Source: CAVWSM01 sp963799425 (GTDB lineage: Bacteria; Actinomycetota; Actinomycetes; Jiangellales; Jiangellaceae). From it: a DNA stretch of 64,000 nucleotides. A program made the position numbers and the translations under genes. Position 1 is the first letter of the stretch. The number at the start of each line of letters is the position of its first letter. Positions 46,530 to 55,293 of the stretch are shown here, one piece after another. The stretch is taken from assembly GCA_963799425.1 (NCBI GenBank), contig CAWCXA010000001.1, forward strand, positions 1 to 64,000, read 5' to 3'. The notes beneath the pieces were generated by a model that was not told the DNA's origin, did no database searches, and worked only from the letters and a program-made list of their open reading frames with translations.

Positions 46530-47153
46530 ATGCAGCTGTACGCGGATCTTCCGGCTCGCCGCACGCGCCAGATCGTCGCCGACGCCCTTGCGGTTGCTTG
46601 GATCGTCGGCTCGATCTGGTTTGCCAAGCAGGCGTTCGACCTCGTTGACGCTCTTGCCGGTCCCGGCCGCACGATGGAGCGCGCCGGCGCAGACCTGGCG
46701 GGCAGCATGCAGAACGCCAGCGATCGCGTCGACGGCGTCCCACTGGCCGGACGCGCTTTGGCGGCGCCCTTCAACGCGGCTGCCGATGCCTCCTCGGGAA
46801 TCGCGTCGGCCGGCCAGAGTCAGCAGGATGCCGTCAACGACGTGGCGTGGCTGATCGCGATCGTGCTAGCCGGCGGCGCGCTTCTCTTCGCGGTGCTGGT
46901 CTGGGCAATCCCGCGGCTGGTCTGGATGCGCCGGGCTCAAGCCGCCCGCCAGGTGCTGCTCGACCGCGACGGGGCGGACCTGCTCGCCATGCGCGCGTTG
47001 GCCACGCGACCACTACGTCAGCTGGCGGTAGTGGGGGCGGACGGTGTTGTGGACCGATGGCGGCGCGGTGACAGGGAGACGATCGCTGCGCTCGCCAACC
47101 TTGAGCTGCGGGACCTGGGGCTCGACACGCGTGCACTCCCTGCGCAGTCGTGA
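46530..47153 (+). CDS. Two-TM membrane protein, unknown function
   Basis: 207 residues. A helix at about 17-41 (IVADALAVAWIVGSIWFAKQAF) and another at about 105-130 (LIAIVLAGGALLFAVLVWAI) flank an Ala/Gly-rich external loop predicted to form a helix hairpin. The basic C-terminal cytosolic part ends LRDLGLDTRALPAQS. ATG at 46530 is chosen; upstream in-frame ATGs (from 46395) lack coding character. The stop is 4 bp from the convergent 38-residue peptide gene. The 232-nt gap before it (46298-46529) shows no feature I can support. Confidence 0.6.
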   Translation: MQLYADLPARRTRQIVADALAVAWIVGSIWFAKQAFDLVDALAGPGRTMERAGADLAGSMQNASDRVDGVPLAGRALAAPFNAAADASSGIASAGQSQQDAVNDVAWLIAIVLAGGALLFAVLVWAIPRLVWMRRAQAARQVLLDRDGADLLAMRALATRPLRQLAVVGADGVVDRWRRGDRETIAALANLELRDLGLDTRALPAQS

Positions 47154-47157
47154 GCGA

Positions 47158-47274
47158 TCAGTAAATGCCGCCCCCACCCATGCCACCCGAACCAAAGATC
47201 AGCGCCAGGACAATCAGCGCGACAACAACCGCTATCAGGATCCACGTGACGTAACGCCGAGTCTGGGGGGTCAT
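47158..47274 (-). CDS. 38-residue single-TM peptide
   Basis: A very short gene with an excellent AAAGGAGGTCGTC site before the ATG. The peptide starts MTPQTRRYVTW, has one membrane helix ILIAVVVALIVLALIFG and ends with a glycine-rich tail (SGGMGGGGIY). The positive N-terminus and glycine tail resemble small membrane peptides annotated as hypothetical in actinobacteria. It is convergent with the two-TM protein, 4 bp apart. Toxin, transporter accessory and assembly factor all remain possible. Confidence 0.7.
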   Translation of the reverse strand: MTPQTRRYVTWILIAVVVALIVLALIFGSGGMGGGGIY

Positions 47275-47655
47275 GACGACCTCCTTTGGCTGTCCGCTAG
47301 CCCTTACCCACTCTCTGCGGCGAGCCACACGTCGGCAAGTCGACGCGCAACGATTGACGGTCGCCGTTCATGCCACCAGGACATGTGAGAGGGTCCGGGC
47401 CTGCAGCCTCATCAGCCGGTCAACAGCCCTGACGTGGATTCGGAGGTCATCTGAGTGGCCGCTGCGTTTCTGGTTGACCCAGTGAGGGCGACATTTCCCG
47501 ACTCCTGGTGGTCGTCTGCCTGGTGATCGGCCTGGTCAGGTTGTTCGTGTATTTCTATGAGCCGACGCAATCCGCCTTCCCGTGGTTCTCGATTGCCATC
47601 TTCGGCCCAGGCCTGATCATTGCGGTGCCACGGCTCATCGTGCTGCCGGAGCCGC
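47275..47655. other. 381-nt gap with possible membrane-protein remnant
   Basis: An open plus-strand stretch from 47478 to about 47655 encodes a strongly hydrophobic sequence (LVVVCLVIGLVRLFVYFY, then FSIAIFGPGLIIAVPRLIV) that is cut off by the 3' end of the HNH gene. It has no good start or ribosome site, so it looks like a fragment left by a rearrangement. Nothing else is evident in the gap. Confidence 0.4.
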
Positions 47656-48996
47656 TCAGGCGGCGAGGTCGAGGTGGGTGTGGTCGGCGATCCAGTATGG
47701 GATTTGCTCGGCGAGCCACGTCTGGTCGTCGGGGTCGTGTTCGGGTGGGCCGGTGGTCGACGTATCGAGGGCGGCACCCGTGTGGCCGGCCCAGTCCGGC
47801 ACCTGGGGTAGCGGCTCGACGGTCGTGGTGTAGCTGCGGCCCAGTGGGCTGGTCATGGTCAGGGTGCCGTCTGCTGCGAGATGAGTTGTCCAGCCGCCGT
47901 GCGTCTTGGCGTTGTGGTGGCGTCGGCAGAAGGTGGTGAGGTTGCAGGCGCAGGTCGGGCCGGCCGGCCACGGCACGTCGTGGTCGGCGTCGCAACGCCA
48001 GATAGGCGCGTCACACCCGGGGGCGCGGCAGTGCCGATCCCTTTCCATCACGCGGTTGCGCATCGCCTCGGTCGGCCGGTAGCGGCGCCGGTCGTGGCTG
48101 TGTGCGGCGCCGGTCGCGGGATCGGTCAGCAGCCGGAACCACACATCGGTCTCGGCCGCGATCTTCCGAGCCACCCACGCAGGCACCGGCCCTGCGCCCG
48201 CGATGTCGCCGGGCGCATCCGACAGACCCAGGATGGTCTGCACCGGCACCGTCAGGTTCACGACCGGCTGGCCGGCCGGCGCCCGATCGTCCGAGCTGGA
48301 CGTGAGCAGGTCGATCGCGGCGTCGAACCGCAGCACGCCCAGCGGGGACTCGTCGCCGGCGCGGCGTGCCGTCAATGCCTTGGTGGTGATCGCGGTGTAG
48401 GCGGCGGCCAGGTCCTCGGTCGGACCGTACAGCGAGAGCCAGCCCATCGCGTCCGGGCCGGGCTCGAACTGCACACACCGGGTCGCCTGCTTGGTCTCGC
48501 GACGTTTCCGCACCCCGTCGGGGTCGAGCTCGGCGATAAGCCGCTGCACGCGGCGGCCCAGCTCGGCCACACTCCACCGCCCGGCCTTCGCCGTCAGCTC
48601 AGCGTCGGCTACCGCGGCGACCGCGTCGTCACAGCATTGGGTCTCCAGGATCAGTCGCCGCACCCGCGACAGCGACAGCTGTCCGGCCAGCAGCGCCGCC
48701 CGCGCCAGCGGCAGCCGGGACAGCCCCCAGGCGAAGCTAGCTTTCGCGTTACCCGAACGTACGGACGCCCCGAGCGCGGCACCGATCTCCACGACCGGGT
48801 CGAAGCCCAGCTGCGGCCACAGCTCGGGGTTGAGCATCCGATTGGTGGCGTCGGCTTGGACCGCGTGCGCCCAGCCAATCAGCCGTTCCGCCGCGGTCAC
48901 CACATCGAGGGTGTCGGTCAGGGGCAGGTCCGCGAGCCCGGCCGCGGCCGCGGCGATCGCGGCGGCCAGCTCGGCACCCACCAGGTCTTCGAACAT
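47656..48996 (-). CDS. DUF222/HNH endonuclease-domain protein (13E12-type)
   Basis: 446 residues. The helical DUF222 domain covers about 1-290. A C-terminal HNH motif follows: CRAPGCDAPIWRCDADHDVPWPAGPTC and FCRRHHNAKTHGGW, with the DHD(V) core and paired cysteines. Such genes occur in multiple copies in actinomycete genomes and are often found at rearrangement points; the natural function is unsettled. ATG at 48996 precedes MFEDLVG; an ATG 21 nt upstream is possible. Confidence 0.9.
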   Translation of the reverse strand: MFEDLVGAELAAAIAAAAAGLADLPLTDTLDVVTAAERLIGWAHAVQADATNRMLNPELWPQLGFDPVVEIGAALGASVRSGNAKASFAWGLSRLPLARAALLAGQLSLSRVRRLILETQCCDDAVAAVADAELTAKAGRWSVAELGRRVQRLIAELDPDGVRKRRETKQATRCVQFEPGPDAMGWLSLYGPTEDLAAAYTAITTKALTARRAGDESPLGVLRFDAAIDLLTSSSDDRAPAGQPVVNLTVPVQTILGLSDAPGDIAGAGPVPAWVARKIAAETDVWFRLLTDPATGAAHSHDRRRYRPTEAMRNRVMERDRHCRAPGCDAPIWRCDADHDVPWPAGPTCACNLTTFCRRHHNAKTHGGWTTHLAADGTLTMTSPLGRSYTTTVEPLPQVPDWAGHTGAALDTSTTGPPEHDPDDQTWLAEQIPYWIADHTHLDLAA

Positions 48997-49213
48997 ACGT
49001 ACAGAATAGCAGGTCAAGCAGACGAGTGCCGGCGTCTGTGCACAGGTTGGCGGCCCAATTTACGAGAGTTCTCGGGCCTTGGCTATCGGACTAGCACCGA
49101 GCCAAGATGATCTTCTCAGATGGCCTAGGAGTCGCGCGGAAGCGGCGCGGCACGGCGCCTGCGCCGAGCAGGTAGCGCCAGGGCTGGGGTCGTCAATGTC
49201 CACCCGCGCCCAC

Positions 49214-49894
49214 TCACGTACGCGCAGCGAACCGCTCACAGTTGGACGTCTGACCGCACACGATGAGTAGGTCCCCGTCCTTGATGACCGTTTCCGGGCG
49301 GGCATAGATGAAGTCCTGGCCAGGACGCTTGGTGCCAACCACCGTGATGTCGTACTTGCTTCGCAGCGCTGACTCCGCGAGTGTCCGGTTGACCGCTTCC
49401 TCCGGCGCCCGCGTCTTGACCAGAGCGAAGTCGTCGTCGAACTCGATGAAGTCGATCATCTTCCCAGTCACGAGGTGCGCAACCCGCTCGCCCATCGCGT
49501 GCTCCGGATAGACAACCTCGTGCGCCCCGACGCGAGACAGAATTCGGCCGTGCTGGCGGTTGATCGCCTTGGCAAAGATGCTCGGGATTCCGATGTCGGC
49601 GAGCACCGACGTCGCGAGGATGCTCGCTTCCATCGCCGTCCCGATACCAACGACCGCGGTGCTGAACTCCTGCGCGCCGATCTGTCGTAGTGCCTCGTCG
49701 CTGGTGGCGTCGGCCTCGACAACGTACGTGAGCTTGTCGGCGTAGGCCCGGACGAGTGCCGGGTCGGAGTCGATCGCGAGCACCTCGTGACCGAGCTGGA
49801 CAAGCGACTCTGCGACGGCAGAGCCGAACCGGCCGAGACCGACCACGAGCACGCCCTGCAGGTCGCCCGACTGGACATCATTGCGCTGCGGCAT
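49214..49894 (-). CDS. ktrA: KtrA/TrkA-type potassium uptake RCK protein
   Basis: 226-residue cytosolic regulator of a Ktr channel. RCK-N has the NAD/ATP Rossmann motif VVGLGRFGSAVAESL and acidic AIDSDP. The RCK-C domain (about 140-226) ends VIKDGDLLIVCGQT. In firmicutes the RCK-C domain of KtrA binds c-di-AMP; whether this one does is unknown, but disA lies in the same window. It is the second gene after ktrB, 6 bp apart. Confidence 0.93.
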   Translation of the reverse strand: MPQRNDVQSGDLQGVLVVGLGRFGSAVAESLVQLGHEVLAIDSDPALVRAYADKLTYVVEADATSDEALRQIGAQEFSTAVVGIGTAMEASILATSVLADIGIPSIFAKAINRQHGRILSRVGAHEVVYPEHAMGERVAHLVTGKMIDFIEFDDDFALVKTRAPEEAVNRTLAESALRSKYDITVVGTKRPGQDFIYARPETVIKDGDLLIVCGQTSNCERFAART

Positions 49895-49900
49895 AGCTTC

Positions 49901-51238
49901 CTACCCCACGATGACTCGTTCTTCGGGCAGCCGGTACATCCGGCGCTGCGAGTGCAGCGTCAGTGCAGCAACTGCAGTGATCGTGCCGACTCGTCCCAGG
50001 AACATGAACACCATCAACGTCCACTTCGCAGCTGCCGGCAAGTCGCCGGTGATGCCCGTGGACAGGCCGGTGGTCCCGAAGGCGGAGACCACCTCGAACA
50101 GCACACGGTCAAGATCGAGGTCGCTGATCTGGCGTACCAACAGTGTTCCAAACGCGACCAGCCCGACCGCGAACAGCGCCACAGTCACTGCCTGGCGCTG
50201 CACATCGTGGCCGATGCGACGCGTGCCTACGGTGACGTCCGGCTCGCCACGCACCTCGGCGAGCATGACGAACGCGAGCAGCATGAACGTCGTCACCTTG
50301 ATGCCGCCGGATGTCCCGGCGCTCCCCGCGCCGATGAACATCAGTGCATCGGTAACCAGCCAACTATTCGGACCCATCTCACCGATGTCGATGACGTTGA
50401 ATCCGGCACTCCGTGGCATCACTCCCGTGAAGAAACCAGCCAGCAGCTTTGTCGGCACCTGCAGAGGGCCAAGCGTCTGGTCGTTCGACCACTCAGCGAC
50501 CAGAAAGTACAGCGTGCCGAACGCCAGCAGCAGGCCCGACCCCCATAGCGTGAGCTTGGTGGTGACGCTCCAGGTGCGAGGGCGCCAGCGCTCCCGATAG
50601 AGCTCGGTGAGCACTGGAAAACCCAGACCGCCGAAGATCACCGCTAGCGCGATCGGGAGGCAGATCCACCAGTCGGACACAAACCCTATGAGGCTGTCCG
50701 AATAGAGCGAGAATCCCGCGTTGTTGAACGCGGACACGGAATGGAACAACCCGAACCACAGAGCCGTGGGTACGTCGTAGTCGTACCGGCCGTAGAAGTG
50801 GGCCGCTAACCACACCGCGAGCACGGCCTCGAATCCCAGGAAAAGCGCGGCGATCCGTCGCACCACCGTGCGGACGTTGCCGAACGAGAGCGCCTTGTGC
50901 TCGCCTTCGGCGATGAGACGCGTACGGATCCCCACCCGGCGGCTCACCGTGATGATCAGCAGTGTCGCGGAGGTCATGATGCCCAGCCCGCCGAGCTGGA
51001 TCAGCACGAGGATGACCACCTCGCCAAAACCACTCCAATAGGTGGCCGTGTCGACGACCGTGAGCCCGGTGACGGTGGTCGCCGATGTCGCGGTGAAGGC
51101 GGCCGTGGTCAACGGCACAACCTTGCCGCTGGCACTCGAAACCGGCAGCATCAGGATGAGGGTGCCTACGACGATGACGGCCAGAAAGGCAAGGGGCACG
51201 GCGCGTGTCGGTCGTTGGATCGACCCGAACCGTGCCAT
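49901..51238 (-). CDS. ktrB: TrkH/KtrB potassium uptake membrane subunit
   Basis: 445 residues, four M1-P-M2-like repeats; the first pore stretch is TATSATTVTGLTVVDT and later ones include FHSVSAFNNAGFSLYS, GTSGGIKVTTFML and FGTTGLSTGITGDLP, each with the conserved selectivity-filter glycine. It imports potassium, gated by KtrA. ATG at 51238 has GGAGGTCACC upstream. Divergent from the HlyD-like gene with only 53 bp between. Confidence 0.95.
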   Translation of the reverse strand: MARFGSIQRPTRAVPLAFLAVIVVGTLILMLPVSSASGKVVPLTTAAFTATSATTVTGLTVVDTATYWSGFGEVVILVLIQLGGLGIMTSATLLIITVSRRVGIRTRLIAEGEHKALSFGNVRTVVRRIAALFLGFEAVLAVWLAAHFYGRYDYDVPTALWFGLFHSVSAFNNAGFSLYSDSLIGFVSDWWICLPIALAVIFGGLGFPVLTELYRERWRPRTWSVTTKLTLWGSGLLLAFGTLYFLVAEWSNDQTLGPLQVPTKLLAGFFTGVMPRSAGFNVIDIGEMGPNSWLVTDALMFIGAGSAGTSGGIKVTTFMLLAFVMLAEVRGEPDVTVGTRRIGHDVQRQAVTVALFAVGLVAFGTLLVRQISDLDLDRVLFEVVSAFGTTGLSTGITGDLPAAAKWTLMVFMFLGRVGTITAVAALTLHSQRRMYRLPEERVIVG

Positions 51239-51279
51239 CGGTGACCTCCGCTGTCGGCTCGATCACGCGCTGACAAACC

Positions 51280-51285
51280 TACGAT
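51280..51285 (+). promoter_or_regulatory. -10 box of leaderless efflux operon
   Basis: TACGAT six nt before the GTG of the HlyD-like gene. No ribosome site lies between, so initiation on a leaderless transcript is likely. Confidence 0.45.
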
Positions 51286-51291
51286 GATCTC

Positions 51292-52653
51292 GTGCGCCTC
51301 GCAGGGAATGTCTCATGGAGTGTCGCAGTCGCCGTGCTTTTGACGGCCCTGGCCGCCACGGCCTGTACGGCTGACGACGGCGGCGACATCGAGACCGGTC
51401 TCGTAGGCCGGGAGACCGTGGTCGAGGTCGTCGAGGCTCCCGCAGCCGTGACTGCAAAGGCCTCGGCCACCGTCACCGCCGCCGCCGATGGGCAGGTCGG
51501 TGAGCTGCTCGTAGCCGATGGGCAACAAGTCCCTGCGGGCACACTGCTCCTGCGCATCGCCTCGTCGCAGGCTCAGCAACAGCTCACGCAGGCGCAAGAG
51601 GCGGATTCGTCCGCTGCGGCGAGTGCCGACGTCGAGCTGGGCGCGATCCCGGTGTCCACCCAGGCAGCGCGTACGGATCAGCGCGCAACGGCCGCGTTCG
51701 CGACCGCCAGAGAGGCAGCGCAGGCAATCCCGGACCCCGCCGCCCGCGCCCAGGCACTGGCCGCTCTGGCCACAGCCGAAGCCGACTATGCCGCCGCGCG
51801 ATCCGACGCCGACCGCGCGATCCGACAGCTCAACGCGGGACTCGGCAGTCTTTCCGACGCACTCTCGTCGCTCGGTGCTGCCCAGCGAGTCCAGACCCGA
51901 GCAGCGGTCGATGCCGCTCAGGCGACGGTCGACGCGCTGGAGGTCCGCGCCCCCGTCGGCGGGATCGTCTCCCTCGGCGCGGCTGGCGCCAGCGGTGGCA
52001 CCGGGACTTCCGTGCCCGGCCTTCCGCCGGCTCTCGCGAGCGCGGCCGAGGACGTGCTCGAAGACGCCGCCGCCGGATCCACCGCCGCAACCCCTGCAGT
52101 GAGCACGCTTGCCGTCGGCAGCCCGGTTTCGCGCGGTCAAGTCGTCGCGACCGTCACCGACGTGTCCGCCCTTGGGATGGCCGCCGAGGTTGACGAGACG
52201 GATGTGCTGTTGGTGCAGCCGGGTGTAGCCGGCACAGCTGAGCTCGACGCACTGCCCGGTGCCACCTACGACGTCACGGTCTCAAGCGTCGACGTGGCAC
52301 CGACGACCTCGGCCAGCGGCGGTGTCAGCTATCGCGTGCGGCTCACGCTGAGCGCGGGCCAAACGGCCGACGGGGAAACCGCGCCGGCGCCGCTGCCGGG
52401 CATGAGCGCCGTGGTCGACTTGCGCGTCCGCGAAGCCACGGACGCTTTGTCCGTCCCGGCATCCGCAGTCGTACGTGACGGCGCACGCGACTCGGTGTGG
52501 CTGGTGGTCGACGACGTCGTGCAACGCCAGCACGTCCGGCTGGGCGCGCAGGGCGACTCCTCCGTACAGATCGTGCAAGGCCTCTCGGAAGGCGACCGGA
52601 TCGTCGTTCGCGGCGCCGACCGCGTGCGTGACGGCCAGAACGTCGGCGGGTGA
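51292..52653 (+). CDS. HlyD/MacA-like efflux adaptor lipoprotein
   Basis: 453 residues. A lipobox-like TALAATAC ends the signal peptide. The first half of the biotinyl-lipoyl motif is ADGQVGELLVADGQQVPAGTLLLRI. A long Ala-rich coiled-coil hairpin (about 85-215) and the second lipoyl half VRAPVGGIVSLGAAG follow, then beta-barrel and membrane-proximal parts. It works with the overlapping MacB-like genes in extracytoplasmic efflux. The GTG start fits the adjacent -10 box. Confidence 0.9.
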   Translation: MRLAGNVSWSVAVAVLLTALAATACTADDGGDIETGLVGRETVVEVVEAPAAVTAKASATVTAAADGQVGELLVADGQQVPAGTLLLRIASSQAQQQLTQAQEADSSAAASADVELGAIPVSTQAARTDQRATAAFATAREAAQAIPDPAARAQALAALATAEADYAAARSDADRAIRQLNAGLGSLSDALSSLGAAQRVQTRAAVDAAQATVDALEVRAPVGGIVSLGAAGASGGTGTSVPGLPPALASAAEDVLEDAAAGSTAATPAVSTLAVGSPVSRGQVVATVTDVSALGMAAEVDETDVLLVQPGVAGTAELDALPGATYDVTVSSVDVAPTTSASGGVSYRVRLTLSAGQTADGETAPAPLPGMSAVVDLRVREATDALSVPASAVVRDGARDSVWLVVDDVVQRQHVRLGAQGDSSVQIVQGLSEGDRIVVRGADRVRDGQNVGG

Positions 52654-53411
52654 GGCGGTTTATGCTCCCGCTGCGAGGTGAGACCACTCAACCGCCGATG
52701 GCGGCACCCGCGGTTGAGGCGGTGGATGTCACGCGAACCTATGCAATGGATGGCGTACGGGTCGACGCGCTCCGCGGGGTCACGCTGCGCATCGAGGCCG
52801 GAGAGTACGTCGCGATCCTCGGCCCGTCCGGCTCCGGCAAGTCGACGCTGATGAATGTGCTGGGTTGCCTCGACAAGCCGACCACCGGCTCGCTGAGTGT
52901 CGGCGGTGCGCAGGTATCTGGCCTGTCCGACCAGGAGCTCGCAGAGGTGCGCAACCAGACTGTCGGCTTTGTCTTCCAGTCGTTCCACCTGCTGCCCCGG
53001 ACGAGCGCGCTGGACAACGTCGCGCTGCCGTTGGTCTATCGGGGCCTTCGCTCCACCGAGCGCCGCCGGCTCGCCGCGGCCGCGCTGGAGTCCGTGGGGC
53101 TGGGGCATCGGATGCAGCACCGCCCGACCCAGCTCTCGGGAGGTGAGCAGCAACGCGTGGCCATCGCGCGGGCCCTCGTCGGTGAGCCCGCGCTGCTCCT
53201 TGCGGACGAGCCGACCGGCAACCTCGACACGGTCACGAGTGCCGACGTCCTCGCGTTGTTCGACCAGCTCAACGTGGAGCGGCGTGTCGCGATCGTCCTC
53301 GTGACACACGAGGCTGATGTCGCGTCCCGGGCGCGCCGACAGATCCGCGTACGAGATGGGCTGATCGAGCACGACAGCACCATGGACTCCCGGCCGGAAG
53401 GCGTCCCGTGA
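52650..53411 (+). CDS. MacB-type ABC transporter ATP-binding protein
   Basis: 253 residues. Walker A is GPSGSGKST, signature LSGGEQQRVAIA, Walker B LLADEPTGNLD and the H-loop VLVTHEADVA; the fingerprint is that of LolD/MacB. GTG at 52650 overlaps the adaptor stop; ATG starts at 52662 or 52698 are possible. It couples ATP hydrolysis to the permease. Confidence 0.95.
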   Translation: MRRFMLPLRGETTQPPMAAPAVEAVDVTRTYAMDGVRVDALRGVTLRIEAGEYVAILGPSGSGKSTLMNVLGCLDKPTTGSLSVGGAQVSGLSDQELAEVRNQTVGFVFQSFHLLPRTSALDNVALPLVYRGLRSTERRRLAAAALESVGLGHRMQHRPTQLSGGEQQRVAIARALVGEPALLLADEPTGNLDTVTSADVLALFDQLNVERRVAIVLVTHEADVASRARRQIRVRDGLIEHDSTMDSRPEGVP

Positions 53412-54592
53412 GGACGGCCGAGGCAGTGCGCGTCGCGCTGGATGCCTTGCGGGCCAACCGGTTGCGCAGCCTGCTCACGATGATCGGGGTCATCATCGGC
53501 GTGTCGGCGGTGGTCGTACTCGTCGCGATCGGCAGCGGGGCCAAGAACGAGGTCGAGCGGCAGGTGGAGGGTCTCGGCGCCAATCTCATCTTCGTGGTGC
53601 CAGGGCGCTTCGAGTTTGGCTCGGCCCCGAGTGTGAGTCGGCTCGATCTCGACGACGTCGAGCTGCTGGGTCGGGTGGCCGGCAATCCGGAGTCCGTCGC
53701 GACGACCCTCACGTCCGGGGAGCAGGTCCGCGTGGGCAACGCCAGCGCCTTCGTGAGTGTGCTCGGAACGAATGAGACCGTGCCCAACGTGTTCGACCGG
53801 CCGGTGGCCCGCGGTGAGTTCTTCTCGGCGGCCGACGTCGACACTCGTCGACGCGTCGCGGTGCTCGGCTCGTCGGTGGCTGCCGATCTCTTCGGGGACG
53901 TCGACCCGCTCGGTCGCACGGTCACCATCTCGGGCGTGCGGTTCCGAGTCATCGGCGTTTTCGAAGATGTGGGGACCACCTTCGGAGTCGACCGCAACCG
54001 TGAGGTGCTGGTTCCGGTGACGGCTGCGCAGCGCCTGTTCGCCATCGACCGCATCGACGCGCTCGCCGTGAAGGCGCCCACGACTGACGGCATCGAGGAT
54101 CTACAGCAGCGGCTCGTGGCCGCGTTGACCGACAAGTACGAGGGCGAGGAGTTCTCCGCAGTCACGCAGACGCAGATCCTCGGCACGATCGGCCGGATTC
54201 TGTCGCTGCTCACGTTGGTGCTGGCGGCCATTGCCGGGATTTCGCTGCTGGTCGGCGGTGTCGGAGTTTCCAACATCATGCTGGTATCCGTACGCGAACG
54301 GACGCGCGAGATCGGTCTGCGCAAGGCCCTCGGGGCGCGCCAACGTGACGTTCTGCTGCAGTTCCTCGTCGAGGCGGTACTCCTCACGACTCTCGGCGGG
54401 CTGATTGGGATCGGGCTCGGCATCGTGGCCTCGGCAGCGGTCGAGCGCTTCTCCCCCCTGCCTGCGCAGATTGCCTGGTGGTCGCCTGTGTTGGCGTTCG
54501 CGGTGTCGGTTGTCGTCGGTGTGTTCTTCGGGGTGGCGCCCGCTCGGCGGGCGGGGCGTCTCGACCCGGTCGTGGCATTGCGCACCGAGTGA
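53408..54592 (+). CDS. MacB/FtsX-type ABC permease
   Basis: 394 residues: one N-terminal helix, a large extracytoplasmic MacB-PCD domain, and three C-terminal helices with the conserved GGVGVSNIMLVSVRERTREIGLRKALGARQRDVL loop. It completes the adaptor-ATPase-permease operon, with a 4-bp overlap upstream. Confidence 0.95.
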   Translation: MRTAEAVRVALDALRANRLRSLLTMIGVIIGVSAVVVLVAIGSGAKNEVERQVEGLGANLIFVVPGRFEFGSAPSVSRLDLDDVELLGRVAGNPESVATTLTSGEQVRVGNASAFVSVLGTNETVPNVFDRPVARGEFFSAADVDTRRRVAVLGSSVAADLFGDVDPLGRTVTISGVRFRVIGVFEDVGTTFGVDRNREVLVPVTAAQRLFAIDRIDALAVKAPTTDGIEDLQQRLVAALTDKYEGEEFSAVTQTQILGTIGRILSLLTLVLAAIAGISLLVGGVGVSNIMLVSVRERTREIGLRKALGARQRDVLLQFLVEAVLLTTLGGLIGIGLGIVASAAVERFSPLPAQIAWWSPVLAFAVSVVVGVFFGVAPARRAGRLDPVVALRTE

Positions 54593-54603
54593 TCGCCAGC
54601 CCG

Positions 54604-55227
54604 TCACCCGACCGGCGAGCCAGCGAGGTCGCGGAGGTGGGTGAGCAGCAAGACCCGGACGCGATCTGCAGGCGTGCGATCGGGATCGAGCATCAGGTGG
54701 AGTGCCAGTCCGTCAAGCAGGGAGTGGATGCGTTCGGTCTCGATCTCCACGTCACGTGCGGGATGCAGGAGACCGAACTCGGCTAGCGCAGCGAGGGCGT
54801 CGCGGCAGAGCTGCCTGATGCCGTCGTCGGCCTGCCGTCGGATGGCAGCCATGTCGGGATCGGTGGCCGGAGGTGCGGTGAACGCGGCCCACACCTTGGC
54901 CTCGGTCATCCGCTCCTCGTCGAGGGGGAGGACCTCCTCGAGGAGGGCGGCGACCGCGTCCAACGGCCGACCTTCCGCGACGGCAGCCATCCGCTCCGGC
55001 GCGCCGGTCTCGATCCGCCGGCTGGCCTGGCTGACGACCGCCTGCACGGCGAAGCGCAGCAGCTCGTCCTGGCTGGCGAAGAAGTACCGGACCGAGCCCA
55101 TTGACAGCCCGGCTTCGCGGGCCACGCCCCGCACTGACGCGCCCCGCACACCGTCTCGGACGACGATGCGCCAGACCGCCTGCGCCAGCTGCGCGCGGCG
55201 GGCGTCGTGATCGACCTGGACCGGCAC
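54604..55227 (-). CDS. TetR family transcriptional regulator
   Basis: 207 residues. The HTH is LAQAVWRIVVRDGVRGASVRGVAREAGLSMGSVRYFFASQDELL. The C-terminal half is of the BetI/TetR_C_6 type. GTG at 55227. It is divergent from two membrane protein genes across the 46-bp palindrome at 55235-55280, which is its likely operator. Confidence 0.93.
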   Translation of the reverse strand: MPVQVDHDARRAQLAQAVWRIVVRDGVRGASVRGVAREAGLSMGSVRYFFASQDELLRFAVQAVVSQASRRIETGAPERMAAVAEGRPLDAVAALLEEVLPLDEERMTEAKVWAAFTAPPATDPDMAAIRRQADDGIRQLCRDALAALAEFGLLHPARDVEIETERIHSLLDGLALHLMLDPDRTPADRVRVLLLTHLRDLAGSPVG

Positions 55228-55234
55228 GGAATAC

Positions 55235-55280
55235 GTTCTAGCACACCCGTGTTACGGTGCTAACACAGGCGTGCTAGAAC
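55235..55280. promoter_or_regulatory. 46-bp double operator palindrome
   Basis: The arms GTTCTAGCACACCCGTGTTA (55235-55254) and the complementary right arm (55261-55280) match at 18 of 20 positions around 6 nt. Each arm is itself a TAnCAC-n4-GTGnTA dyad, so two TetR dimers could bind side by side. It fills the 66-bp gap between tetR and the membrane genes. Confidence 0.8.
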
Positions 55281-55293
55281 GGAGTGTCGCGTC

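Noticed and set aside
49019..49038. CAGACG/CGTCTG inverted repeat between ktrA and the HNH gene
   Set aside because: Only 6 bp with an 8-nt loop and no positional support; too weak to list as a terminator.
47881..49110. A 409-codon plus-strand frame opposite the HNH gene
   Set aside because: Antisense to a clear DUF222-HNH protein; His/Arg/Gly-rich composition typical of a shadow frame.
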